Positions 26,971 to 34,792 of a stretch of DNA of 58,055 nucleotides are shown one piece after another. The stretch comes from an uncultured Bacteroidales bacterium (GTDB lineage Bacteria; Bacteroidota; Bacteroidia; Bacteroidales; Bacteroidaceae), in assembly GCA_902778625.1 (NCBI GenBank), contig CACYYM010000016.1, positions 1 to 58,055 on the forward strand. The letters are read 5' to 3'. Under the pieces are notes generated by a model that saw only the letters and a list, made by a program, of their open reading frames with translations, was not told the DNA's origin and made no database searches. Positions within the stretch are counted from its first letter, which is position 1. Every line of letters starts with the position of its first letter. Made by a program: the position numbers and the translations under genes.

Positions 26971-27402
26971 CTATTCTTCGAGGCCGTCGTACTGGCAGAT
27001 TGCATGGCGCCAGGCGGCAGGGAAGGGCATGGACTGGTGGCGAACCAGGTCGTAGAGCACCATGACGGAGAGGCAGCGGCACTTCACTTCCTGCGTGTCG
27101 GTGTTGATGATGTCCTGATCCAACTGGAAACTCTTGTTGCCAATCTTCGTGACGCGCGTTCTGGCTGAAATGTGCTCGCCAGCTTTGATTTGCGAGAGGA
27201 ACTCGGCCTCTATCTTCACCACGACGATGGCAACTGTTTCCCAATCGACATCGGGGCAGACGGCTGCAAAATAGTCGGTCTTGGCTGTGTCGTAGAACTG
27301 GAAATAGATGGTGTTGTTGACGTGCCCGAACTTATCCACGTCGTTGAAACGAATCTGGATGGGCAACACGTGCCTGAAATCTGTACTCTTTTCTTGTATC
27401 AT
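26971..27402 (-). CDS. Acyl-CoA thioesterase, hotdog fold (4HBT/YbgC-like)
   Basis: The 143-residue protein carries the 4HBT-family signature IRFNDVDKFGHVNNTIYFQFYD, with the Asp and the HVNN turn at the active site, followed by the usual beta-strands (SARTRVTKIGNKSF). Members hydrolyse acyl-CoA or acyl-ACP thioesters; the substrate cannot be told here. It starts 13 bp after the end of the ABC exporter gene and is probably co-transcribed with it. Confidence 0.87.
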   Translation of the reverse strand: MIQEKSTDFRHVLPIQIRFNDVDKFGHVNNTIYFQFYDTAKTDYFAAVCPDVDWETVAIVVVKIEAEFLSQIKAGEHISARTRVTKIGNKSFQLDQDIINTDTQEVKCRCLSVMVLYDLVRHQSMPFPAAWRHAICQYDGLEE

Positions 27403-27415
27403 GATTCTCGTTCTG

Positions 27416-29236
27416 TTAATGTCTTAGGTTTGCTCCGGCAGAGGATGCGATGCTGGCTATCTTATCGACATTCATGCTGCTCGCGCTTGCGTCGAAGATT
27501 TCCTTGTAGAGTCCGCCTTCACGATAGACTTCCGAAGGCGAGCCCGCCTGCACTACGTGGCCTTGCTGTAGGACGTATATCTGGTCGGCATCGATGATCT
27601 GGCCGATGTTGTGCGAAATGATGATGACGGTGCGGCCTTTCTTGATGGCATCGATGGAGGCTTTTATCTGTTCTGCGGCAATGGCATCGAGGCTGGCCGT
27701 CGGTTCGTCGAGGAAGATGATTGGCGGGTTCTTGATGAACATGCGGGCAATGGCGATGCGTTGCTGCTGGCCGCCGCTCAATTGAAGGGCTGACGTCTCG
27801 AAACCGTGTGGCAGAGCGATTATCTGGTCGTAGATATAGGCTTGTCGGGCCGCCTGCACCACATCTTCGTGCGTGGCTGTGGGGCAGCCATAGCGAATAT
27901 TCTCCTCGATGGAGCCGTCGAAGATATGGTTTTTCTGGAGCACCAGCCCCACGTTTTCGCGAAGCCACTGGGTGTCCCATTCCCCCAACTCGTGTCCGTC
28001 GAGACGAATTGAGCCTTTTTGTGGCAGATAGAACTTGTCGAGCAGGTTGACGATGGTGCTCTTTCCTGCGCCGCTCAACCCGACGAGTGCCGTTATCTTG
28101 CCGCTCTCGATGTGCATCGAGACGTCGAAAAGCGCTTGGGTTCCTCCGGGATAGGTGAAGTCCACATTCTGTAGCACGAAGTCGCCTCGCACCTGCTCTG
28201 GATGGTGCTTTCCTGTGGGTTCCACCTCGTCGTCGGCTTGCAGTATGCCGAAGAATCCCTCAGCATAGATGAGGGCGTCGTTCATGTCGTCGTAGATGCG
28301 GTGCAACTGGCGGATTGGAGCGCTTACGTTGGCGAAGAGCATCACGTGGTACATGATTTTTCCGATGGACATTCCCGGGTAGTCAATCAAGACGAGATAG
28401 GCCGTCAGAATGATGATGAGCACTGTTCCAATCTGCTCGAGGAAACTCTTCAAGCCGTTGAAAAGGTAGGCTTGCTTGCGCGTGTTCAGTTGCAGATTGG
28501 TCATTTCTTGCTGTAAAGCCGCTTGCTTGTTGGCTTCGGTTTGTTCGCGATTGAACGATTTTATGACGTTCATACTCTCGATAATGCCCAAAATGCCTTG
28601 GCTGACGGCCTGATGACCTCCGAAAATTCCTCTTCTTCCGCCTTTCATTCGAGAGGCTTGGATGTAGGTAACCCAGAAGTAGAGCGGCACGATGCAAAGA
28701 GCCACGAGACCCACGTAAACGTTGGCGGCAAACATGAGGCAGAGGGCAAGAATGGCGCTCGTGAAGAGGGGCAGAATTTCGATGAAGAAGTTGTTTACCG
28801 TGTTGCTCATGCTCATGATGCCTCGGTCGATTCGCGACTGGAGTTTGCCCGTCTCGTTGCCTTCGCTATTGAAGAACGCCATTCGGAAAGAGAGGATGCG
28901 GTCCACCACCTTCAACGACATGTCGCGCGAGACCAGAATGCGCATTCGCTCGCCATAGTATCGCTGGCAGAAAGTAACGACGGCGCCAATGACTTCCTTG
29001 CCCAAAAGGATGATGGAGATGATGGTCAGAAGCTTGACTGCCTGGCTCCAATGAAAACCCTCGGGCTGTTGCATCATCGCATTAATGGCATCTACTGCGC
29101 GGTCTAGCACCACAGCATTTACCTGCGCCATCAACGAACCGATGAGCGTCAGGACGAGTGTCACAACAATCAGCCATTTATAGGGCAAAACAAAGGGCAG
29201 GATATTACGTAGCAGCCCCCAGATGTTCATTTTCAT
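27416..29236 (-). CDS. ABC exporter, transmembrane and ATPase domains fused
   Basis: The 606-residue half-transporter has six membrane helices (about 10-320) and an ATPase domain with Walker A GLSGAGKST, Q-loop LVLQKNHIFDG, signature LSGGQQQR and Walker B IIFLDEPTASLD. It is of the MsbA/lipid-and-peptide exporter type and would act as a homodimer in the inner membrane. Nothing in the sequence fixes the substrate. The C-terminus carries an unusual Ser/Ala-rich tail. A TATCTTTG box is found 27 bp upstream of the start. Confidence 0.92.
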   Translation of the reverse strand: MKMNIWGLLRNILPFVLPYKWLIVVTLVLTLIGSLMAQVNAVVLDRAVDAINAMMQQPEGFHWSQAVKLLTIISIILLGKEVIGAVVTFCQRYYGERMRILVSRDMSLKVVDRILSFRMAFFNSEGNETGKLQSRIDRGIMSMSNTVNNFFIEILPLFTSAILALCLMFAANVYVGLVALCIVPLYFWVTYIQASRMKGGRRGIFGGHQAVSQGILGIIESMNVIKSFNREQTEANKQAALQQEMTNLQLNTRKQAYLFNGLKSFLEQIGTVLIIILTAYLVLIDYPGMSIGKIMYHVMLFANVSAPIRQLHRIYDDMNDALIYAEGFFGILQADDEVEPTGKHHPEQVRGDFVLQNVDFTYPGGTQALFDVSMHIESGKITALVGLSGAGKSTIVNLLDKFYLPQKGSIRLDGHELGEWDTQWLRENVGLVLQKNHIFDGSIEENIRYGCPTATHEDVVQAARQAYIYDQIIALPHGFETSALQLSGGQQQRIAIARMFIKNPPIIFLDEPTASLDAIAAEQIKASIDAIKKGRTVIIISHNIGQIIDADQIYVLQQGHVVQAGSPSEVYREGGLYKEIFDASASSMNVDKIASIASSAGANLRH

Positions 29237-29262
29237 ATCGCTCTCAGTTTGGTTTGATGCGG

Positions 29263-29270
29263 CAAAGATA
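29263..29270 (-). promoter_or_regulatory. Probable -7 element of the ABC exporter promoter
   Basis: On the minus strand this reads TATCTTTG, a full match to TAnnTTTG, 27 bp upstream of the start. No good -33 TTTG is seen at the usual distance. Confidence 0.5.
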
Positions 29271-29414
29271 CAAAAATATCTTTATAGTCGTGCCACTCTG
29301 CGACAGAATCTTTCATATTGTCTGTTTCCGACAGCCCCAACTTTCCTCCCTTCTCTTTGGAAAAGGCATTGGGAGGCAGGGAATTCCTTTCTTGCCGACA
29401 TAGCATTCTGAAGA

Positions 29415-29488
29415 CGCAGGTTGCGATTCAAGAAACGCAGGCTGCGTTGCGACATCCACAAGCAGCGTTCCTCCATACGCAGGTTGCG
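29415..29488. repeat. Array of four dyads with a 21-bp period in a 355-bp gap
   Basis: CGCA-GGT-TGCG at 29415-29425 is followed by CGCA-GGC-TGCG at 29436, a degenerate copy at 29457 and CGCA-GGT-TGCG at 29478, each exactly 21 bp apart. The gap 29237-29591 between the HAD and ABC genes otherwise holds only the ABC promoter and no ORF of substance. Confidence 0.75.
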
Positions 29489-29591
29489 AATGGAGTTCTT
29501 ATCACGCCAAAGGCGGCAATTCCCTTGCCTCTGTGACATTTCCCTCCCTCACGGCATGGGATTTGCTCTATAAGGGCAGGCAAATGCGTTC

Positions 29592-30257
29592 TTAATGGAG
29601 ATACTTACCAAGTATTGCCTTCAGAGCGTCTTCCTCCTTTATGTCGAGCCAAGCGCCTTGCAGTCCTTCTCTTTGGGCTGCCTCTACATTGAGGAGTGTG
29701 TCGTCGATGAAGAGGCATTGCTCAGCCGGTCGTCCTATCACGCGAACTGCATGATGATATATGGCTGGATCAGGCTTTGCCAGGTGTACTTCGTGCGAGA
29801 CAAAGACGTGGTCGAAGAGGTCGGCACAGGTATAGCCTTCCTCGGAAAAATAACGACGTTTTATCTCTTCCCAATGCAAGTCGTTGGTGTTGGAGAGCAG
29901 GTGTGTGTGATAGCCATTGCTTCGCAGAGCTTTTATCAGGTCAAGCCTCCACTTTGGAATCAGTCCGATGCAAGCATCCCAAACCTCCATGATGTTTTCT
30001 TTTGTGATACCTTCGCCACAATGACTCAGCACGAGCGTAAGGAACTCCTCGCTTGTCACATTTCCGACCTGATAGGCCGTGATGACTTTGCTTGCAGAAA
30101 TGCCTTGACAGACGGTAGATGTGTTCTCTGCGTCTGTTTTGACGAAGAACAGTTCGGGATTGATGCCGAGGCGTTTGCAAGCCTCTCCAATGCCCTCCAT
30201 GTTGAGGTCGAGCAGCACACCTCCAAGGTCGAAGATGATATCAGTTATATAATTCAA
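29592..30257 (-). CDS. HAD-superfamily hydrolase (subfamily IA) in the thiamine-uptake operon
   Basis: The 221-residue protein has HAD motif I IIFDLGGVLLDL (nucleophilic Asp), motif II THLLSNTND, a motif III lysine region AKPDPAIY and motif IV LFIDDTLLNV. It is therefore a small-molecule phosphatase or phosphoglucomutase-like enzyme. The frame has no ATG near motif I: the most plausible start is TTG at 30257, lying within a short heptamer tract that also supplies an upstream stop. The gene follows the PnuC-like permease and the TPP-riboswitch-controlled receptor, so a phosphate ester linked to thiamine is a reasonable guess, but not shown. Confidence 0.83.
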   Translation of the reverse strand: MNYITDIIFDLGGVLLDLNMEGIGEACKRLGINPELFFVKTDAENTSTVCQGISASKVITAYQVGNVTSEEFLTLVLSHCGEGITKENIMEVWDACIGLIPKWRLDLIKALRSNGYHTHLLSNTNDLHWEEIKRRYFSEEGYTCADLFDHVFVSHEVHLAKPDPAIYHHAVRVIGRPAEQCLFIDDTLLNVEAAQREGLQGAWLDIKEEDALKAILGKYLH

Positions 30258-30268
30258 AATTCAAAATG
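30252..30268. repeat. Short 7-bp repeat tract at the start of the HAD gene
   Basis: Two AATTCAA-type units (TTTTGAA on the minus strand) overlap the inferred TTG start of the HAD gene; it is the same heptamer as inside tcdA and the S9 peptidase. Confidence 0.65.
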
Positions 30269-30294
30269 TATAAATCCAAAATAATAAGTTCTCT

Positions 30295-30876
30295 TTATCT
30301 CTTCATCATTTTTCGCCAACGAAGGTAGCCGAACACGGCGATGACGACGTAGAGGCCATAGAGAGAGGCCTTGAAGGGAATGTCCTTGTGGAAGTAGAGC
30401 ACGCAGGTGACTATATCCACTGCAATCCACACGAACCATTGTTCCAGATATTTATGTGCTAAAGCCCAGATGCCAACGAGGGATAGCGAAGTGGTAAACG
30501 CATCGGCAATGGGGACAGTAGAGTCGGTGAAGGATGTCAGCAACCACCAGATTACGAACCACAAGACAAGGAAAATTGCCGTCCACAACAGGGCTAAAGG
30601 CACAGGGATGTGTGTGATGGGAAGTTCTTCTTTAACTCCTTCTTTATTGGAAAGCGTTTTCCACTTCCAATAACCGTAAGCCGTCATTGCCAAATAGTAG
30701 AACTCCATGCCGCAATCGGCATAAACGCCTTTCTGATAGTAAAGCACGATGCCCAGGATTTGCATGACTGCTCCGACAGCCCACATCCAAATCGAAGCCT
30801 TGTACTCCAACAAGATATAAGCAAGCCCCAGAAGGGTTGTAGTAATGTCGAGCCAATGATTAATCAAGAAGTCCAT
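30295..30876 (-). CDS. pnuT: PnuC-family transporter, probably thiamine-type (PnuT)
   Basis: The 193-residue integral membrane protein has about seven hydrophobic helices and PnuC-family features: LLEYKASIWMWAVGAVMQI near the N-terminus and a C-terminal VWIAVDIVTCVLYFHKDI. PnuC transports nicotinamide riboside. Bacteroidota paralogues located behind TPP riboswitches and thiamine TonB receptors are assigned to thiamine (PnuT), and this gene lies 58 bp downstream of such a receptor in the same direction. The symbol is based on that context rather than on residues. Confidence 0.8.
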   Translation of the reverse strand: MDFLINHWLDITTTLLGLAYILLEYKASIWMWAVGAVMQILGIVLYYQKGVYADCGMEFYYLAMTAYGYWKWKTLSNKEGVKEELPITHIPVPLALLWTAIFLVLWFVIWWLLTSFTDSTVPIADAFTTSLSLVGIWALAHKYLEQWFVWIAVDIVTCVLYFHKDIPFKASLYGLYVVIAVFGYLRWRKMMKR

Positions 30877-30882
30877 CTTATT

Positions 30883-30938
30883 GAGTTAAGAGATAAAAGT
30901 TAAGAGATAAAAGTTAAGAGTTAAGAGTTAAGAGTTAG
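30883..30938. repeat. Heptamer array between TonB receptor and permease genes
   Basis: Alternating 7-bp units GTTAAGA and GATAAAA fill the gap; the TAA stop codon of the receptor gene (30937-30935) lies inside the array. Confidence 0.85.
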
Positions 30939-33346
30939 AACCTCAACGTTACGCTTCCCATTGCTGTAAAGCCTGCAGCAGGGACGAAGCCAATCTGATA
31001 GTAGCGGTTCTCGTCGGGATGTCCGTAATCCTCGCAGATTGTGCTATACACCCAACCGTTTGCAGCATAGCGAGCATTGAAGAGGTTGGTAAGGTAGGTT
31101 CCAAAGACGACTTCACGAAGCCCAGCCCAACGATTGCAGGGTAGGGTATAGGAGAGGTTGAGGTTGGAGGTTGTGAAGGCAGGAAGTGAGCGGTCTTTGT
31201 TCTCGGTATTGTCGAGATACTGACGGCTCACGAAGTTCGTATGCCAAGTGGCATTGAGCCTCTTCCAATGGAAATTGAGGAAGCCGTTCAAAAGTACAGA
31301 TGGTGAGAAGGCGATGGTGGATTTGTCGTGATGGATGATACGCCAATCATCTTCCCAGTAAACGCTAGCCACTTCGTCGAAGTTCTTCAGCTTGTTCTGA
31401 CTCAGAGTGGCATTGCCTTCAAGCGTCAGCAGCGGACAAATGTCCCAAGCTGCAGTCAGCTCCATTCCCATACGATAGGAGTCCTTGATGTTTGTGGTCA
31501 GAGGTTCTCCAATTTCGCTCAGCTCGCCTGTCTGCACGAACTGGTCGGTATAGTCCATATAATAAAGGCTCGCGCCTAAGCGTACCTTATTAGTATTGAA
31601 GTTGTAGCCCAATTCGTAATCGAGCATCTGTTCTGCCTTTGGGAAGGGGTACTTGTAGTTGTCGGTGAAGTTGTCACGTTCCGGTTCACGATGGCTCATC
31701 GCTACAGAAGCATAAGCATTGTGCGGACCCTTGCTCCAACTGATGCCGGCCTTTGGGTTTGCAAAATTGTAATGCTCATTGACGTTGAGTTCCTGATTGT
31801 ACCATCTGTTGCCTTCTTCATAGAACTTGTCGTTAATGCCGCTTGTCTTATAGCTTACGTGGCGATACTGCATATCGGCAAAGACTTTCCATTGCTGACT
31901 GATTTTGTAGGCAGCCTTCAGATAGATATTGCCGTCGAACTTGGAAGCATCGGAGTCGTAGTACTTGTAGTCGCCATTGTTGAGGAATGTTTGGCGAACA
32001 ATCTCGTTACTGGCGTACGTGAGATAGCCGAAGTGATCACCCTCGAAATTCTGTACTGAAAGACCTCCGATGATGTCCCATCGCTCGTTCTTATAGTTCA
32101 CGCTTCCTACCATTCCGTAGGCATCCTGATAAAGGCCTTTCTTGCGCACAAAATCGGAATACTTGATGCTTTTCCCATTGGTATCAGTCGCTATGAGGCC
32201 AAACTTCTTCAACTTGTTCTGAGGACGGAACTCATTATAGTAGCCATAGCCGTGAGTGTAGTGCAGAGTAACTGTCGAAGACCAATGGTCGTTGATGTCC
32301 CAAGCCATTGAGAGCAAGTTGTGGTTCTGCCAGAAGTTGTCGGTCGTATGCTTCCAGAATGTGCCGTCGCTCATCTTATAACGTTGGGTGAGGTAGTTGC
32401 CGTCAGCATCTGTGGCAAAGCTGCTGTAAGGGTCATCCGGGTCTGAGTGCAGAAGCTGCTCGTAGAGTGGGTTGAACTTACCAAGACCGTGCTTGTAGAG
32501 GTCGCCGTAGGTCTTGATGCCTGTTGCGTCACCATATGTGCCGTCCATGAGACTGAGATAGTCATCACCTGCAATAATGCCATTCCATGCTTGGCCTGTT
32601 TTCTCGTAGTTGCCGATATTCTTGTAGCGAATCGTCAGACGATTGTTGGGCATCCAGGTAATGCCGCCATAATAAGAACCAGATCGACCGTCTGTTCCAT
32701 GAACGAAACCGTCAGTTTGGGTTTGATGCCAAGCACCATCGATGACCAGCTGATTCCAAAGCAGACCCGTAGAGGCCGAACCGCCGTAGTTCATCGTGTT
32801 GTAGGAGCCATAGGAAAAGTTGATTTCACCTCGAGGCGTAAGGAAGGGAGCTGCCGTAGAGAGCGCAACTGTGCCACCAAAGGAGCCGTCACCGTTCGTA
32901 CTTGTGCCAACGCCTCGCTGCACTTGCACACTGCCCAGCAAAGCAGAGTAGCTGTTCATGTTTGCCCAGAACACACATTGGTCTTCGGGAGAATTGAGGG
33001 GGACACCATCCAGAGTGACGTTGATGCGAGCACCTCGTACACCTCGAATACGCATATAGGCCGTTCCTGTCCCGATTCCGTTCTCGCCCCAACCCATAAT
33101 GCCTGGCGTCTTAGCCAGCAGGAAAGGCAACTCTCGTCCGGTCTTAGAATGGTCCTGCAGTTCTTCCTTCTTGATGTTGGTTACAGCAAAAGGCGCGCTT
33201 TGAGGAGCTCGTACACCTCTGACCACCACTTCCTGTATGTGTTCCATGCGAATGGAGTCCTCATTCTCCAATTCCTGAGCTGTGGCCGTGTTTCCCATCA
33301 AGCCAATGAGGCCAATGAGAACGATAGTTTTCTTGTCTGTTGTCAT
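30935..33346 (-). CDS. TonB-dependent outer-membrane receptor, probably for thiamine
   Basis: The 803-residue protein has a signal peptide (about 1-24, ending GNTATAQ). The plug domain follows (IQEVVVRGVRAPQSAPFAVT, then TPGIMGWG, YMRIRGVRG, NVTLDGVPLN, VQVQRGVGTST). A 22-strand barrel made of alternating aromatic segments ends in Phe (GSVTLRF). It would move its ligand across the outer membrane with TonB energy. Thiamine is inferred from the TPP riboswitch directly upstream and the PnuT-like permease downstream. The SD AAGGA (33357-33353) lies 6 nt before the ATG and inside a switch hairpin. Confidence 0.9.
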   Translation of the reverse strand: MTTDKKTIVLIGLIGLMGNTATAQELENEDSIRMEHIQEVVVRGVRAPQSAPFAVTNIKKEELQDHSKTGRELPFLLAKTPGIMGWGENGIGTGTAYMRIRGVRGARINVTLDGVPLNSPEDQCVFWANMNSYSALLGSVQVQRGVGTSTNGDGSFGGTVALSTAAPFLTPRGEINFSYGSYNTMNYGGSASTGLLWNQLVIDGAWHQTQTDGFVHGTDGRSGSYYGGITWMPNNRLTIRYKNIGNYEKTGQAWNGIIAGDDYLSLMDGTYGDATGIKTYGDLYKHGLGKFNPLYEQLLHSDPDDPYSSFATDADGNYLTQRYKMSDGTFWKHTTDNFWQNHNLLSMAWDINDHWSSTVTLHYTHGYGYYNEFRPQNKLKKFGLIATDTNGKSIKYSDFVRKKGLYQDAYGMVGSVNYKNERWDIIGGLSVQNFEGDHFGYLTYASNEIVRQTFLNNGDYKYYDSDASKFDGNIYLKAAYKISQQWKVFADMQYRHVSYKTSGINDKFYEEGNRWYNQELNVNEHYNFANPKAGISWSKGPHNAYASVAMSHREPERDNFTDNYKYPFPKAEQMLDYELGYNFNTNKVRLGASLYYMDYTDQFVQTGELSEIGEPLTTNIKDSYRMGMELTAAWDICPLLTLEGNATLSQNKLKNFDEVASVYWEDDWRIIHHDKSTIAFSPSVLLNGFLNFHWKRLNATWHTNFVSRQYLDNTENKDRSLPAFTTSNLNLSYTLPCNRWAGLREVVFGTYLTNLFNARYAANGWVYSTICEDYGHPDENRYYQIGFVPAAGFTAMGSVTLRF

Positions 33347-33353
33347 TTTTATT

Positions 33354-33387
33354 CCTTTATTATTAAATTAACAATAAAGGGGTGCAG
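33354..33387 (-). promoter_or_regulatory. Expression platform of the TPP riboswitch (SD-sequestering hairpin and anti-sequestor)
   Basis: On the minus strand, CCTTTATT (33380-33373) pairs perfectly with AATAAAGG (33361-33354), burying the AAGGA Shine-Dalgarno sequence. The segment TGCACCCCTT at 33387-33378 overlaps the first arm and is complementary to AAGGGGTGC at the 5' edge of the aptamer (33491-33483). The two pairings exclude each other, which suggests translational OFF control by TPP. Confidence 0.7.
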
Positions 33388-33413
33388 GCAGTTCCTGCTT
33401 AGAAGATTCCACT

Positions 33414-33494
33414 TATCATCCCTACGTCGGTATTGCCCGAATCAGGTATGGAGGGTTTAATCTCAGCCCATCACCTTGACGAGCACCCCTTGAT
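33414..33494 (-). ncRNA. TPP riboswitch aptamer (THI element)
   Basis: Read on the minus strand the conserved blocks occur in order: AGGGGTGC, GGCTGAGATTAAACCC, ACCTGATTCGGGCAATACCG and CGTAGGGA. These are the P2/P3 CUGAGA loop and the pyrophosphate-binding ACCUGAU...GUAGGGA side of the THI box. It precedes a TonB receptor and a PnuC-like permease, which fits control of thiamine uptake. Confidence 0.95.
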
Positions 33495-33504
33495 AATTCG
33501 GCTG

Positions 33505-33536
33505 CAAAGGTACAAATAAGTGAGCGAAATACCAAA
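33505..33536 (-). promoter_or_regulatory. Promoter of the thiamine-uptake operon
   Basis: Minus strand TTTG (33536-33533), a 20-bp spacer and TACCTTTG (33512-33505) are a full consensus match; transcription would start just before the aptamer. Confidence 0.85.
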
Positions 33537-33580
33537 TTTATTTGAGTATTTCCGAGCGAAGAAGTAGCATTTTCACTTTT

Positions 33581-33871
33581 TCACCTTTTTACCTTCTTCT
33601 CTTTCTTCGGAAACCAGCCTTTTTCCACTCTTTTTCTTTGTTGGAAAAGCTCCAGGATCGACCAGAAGCACGAGAAACTGAACACGCCAAGCAACACCGA
33701 AAAGTAGATGCTCTCTACGAAAAGCGACCCGATGCAACCAGCAATTCCGAGCACGAGAAACACTGGCCAGCACTTCACGCCGAAGTGGTATTCAGCCTTA
33801 ATGACGATAGGGTGGAAGACTCCGATGCAAAGGAAGGTTCCCAGGCCAAGTATGATGCCGTGATAATTCAT
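33581..33871 (-). CDS. DUF4491 small membrane protein
   Basis: The 96-residue protein begins at the ATG at 33871 (MNYHGIILGLGTFLCIG). An ATG-like start 9 codons earlier is excluded because the -7 promoter box covers it. It has three hydrophobic segments, a conserved FHPIVIKAEYHFGVKCW, then FSFSCFWSILELFQQRKRVEKGWFPK and a basic tail. This is the pattern of DUF4491, a small inner-membrane family of Bacteroidota without known function. It is a lone gene with its own promoter. Confidence 0.85.
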   Translation of the reverse strand: MNYHGIILGLGTFLCIGVFHPIVIKAEYHFGVKCWPVFLVLGIAGCIGSLFVESIYFSVLLGVFSFSCFWSILELFQQRKRVEKGWFPKKEKKVKR

Positions 33872-33887
33872 AGTCTTATTTTGGCCG

Positions 33888-33918
33888 CAAAAGTACAAAA
33901 AAATCGTGGAACCACAAA
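33888..33918 (-). promoter_or_regulatory. Promoter of the DUF4491 gene
   Basis: Minus strand TTTG (33918-33915), a 19-bp spacer and TACTTTTG (33895-33888), with the ATG 16 bp further on. Confidence 0.75.
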
Positions 33919-33952
33919 GGATTCGACTACGGAAAATGACAACTACTCAAAC

Positions 33953-34040
33953 ATCACACGTTAAGTTTGTCAACTCGACACGTTAAATTTGCCAACTCAA
34001 CACGTTAAATTTGTCAACGAATCACGTTCGGTTTCGCTTC
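33953..34040. repeat. Array of four 22-bp dyad repeats upstream of upxY
   Basis: Units start at 33953, 33975, 33997 and 34019, with the core ACACGTTAAATTTG; the fourth is degenerate. It lies between the DUF4491 promoter and the upxY promoter. Confidence 0.9.
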
Positions 34041-34119
34041 TTTTGGAGGAATATATTCGTAAAACGCGCATTTATATTTAATTTTTCCCTAAAAGATTTT
34101 TTTATTAAAATAAAAGGTG

Positions 34120-34127
34120 TATCTTTA
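34120..34127 (+). promoter_or_regulatory. Probable -7 element of the capsule operon promoter
   Basis: TATCTTTA resembles TAnnTTTG, 13 bp before the upxY ATG, with a T-rich stretch about 20 bp upstream in place of a clear TTTG box. No inverted repeats flank it, so there is no sign of an invertible promoter. Confidence 0.45.
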
Positions 34128-34140
34128 CACCACGAAATAC

Positions 34141-34779
34141 ATGGAAGAACCAAATGTAATTTCTCCAGAAGTTACGTCAGCGACATCCACTGACGGCGGC
34201 GGAGCCGTATCCGAAACCAAACCTAAAGGAAAGGATTCGAAGCCTTCCTCAGAGTGCTGGTACGTTCTGTGGGTCAATTCCAAAGCAGAGAAATCCGTTC
34301 GCGACAACCTCATCGAGAAAGGCTTCCAAGCCTATGTCGCAACAAGACAAGAGATACATACATGGCGGAGAGGTGAACGCAGAAAAGTCGAGAAGGTCCT
34401 CATCCCCTCCATCGTCTTCGTTCGGATGGATAGGAAAGACCAAAGGACAATCGAGGATTGCCCAGGTGTATCAGCTCTGATGCGCGACCCAGCCAGAAAG
34501 AAAGAAGGCATAAGCAGTTGGGACAAATTGGCACGAGTCAGCAACGACGACATGCAAGTCTTTCAGCAAATGCTCGGACAGGAAGAAACCGACGTTAACT
34601 TCACAACTACAGACTTCACTGTCGGAGAATATGTCCACATCAAAGACTTCCCTGAAGGCAACAATAAAGCACAGATAGTTCGCATCTATGGCGACACAAA
34701 GACCTACGTCGGCCTTCGCGTCAGCTTCCTTGGCTGTGCCTATATGCAAGTGCCCCTGAATCGTATCGTAAAATTGTAA
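34141..34779 (+). CDS. upxY: UpxY-family transcription antiterminator (NusG-like)
   Basis: The 212-residue protein starts at ATG 34141, since the promoter-like box lies over the upstream codons. A Ser/Thr-rich leader (1-38) is followed by the NusG N-terminal fold: CWYVLWVNSKAEKSVRDNL, the region IHTWRRGERRKVEKVLIPS and VFVRMD. The C-terminal KOW-like part is FTVGEYVHIKDFPEGNNK. UpxY proteins head capsule operons in Bacteroides and prevent early termination of their own long transcript. The gene is first in the locus here, followed 13 bp later by wecB. The companion inhibitor UpxZ is not present. Confidence 0.9.
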   Translation: MEEPNVISPEVTSATSTDGGGAVSETKPKGKDSKPSSECWYVLWVNSKAEKSVRDNLIEKGFQAYVATRQEIHTWRRGERRKVEKVLIPSIVFVRMDRKDQRTIEDCPGVSALMRDPARKKEGISSWDKLARVSNDDMQVFQQMLGQEETDVNFTTTDFTVGEYVHIKDFPEGNNKAQIVRIYGDTKTYVGLRVSFLGCAYMQVPLNRIVKL

Positions 34780-34792
34780 CACATCATATATT

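Noticed and set aside
34040..34140. Invertible promoter upstream of upxY
   Set aside because: No inverted repeat pair around the promoter-like box and no nearby invertase gene.
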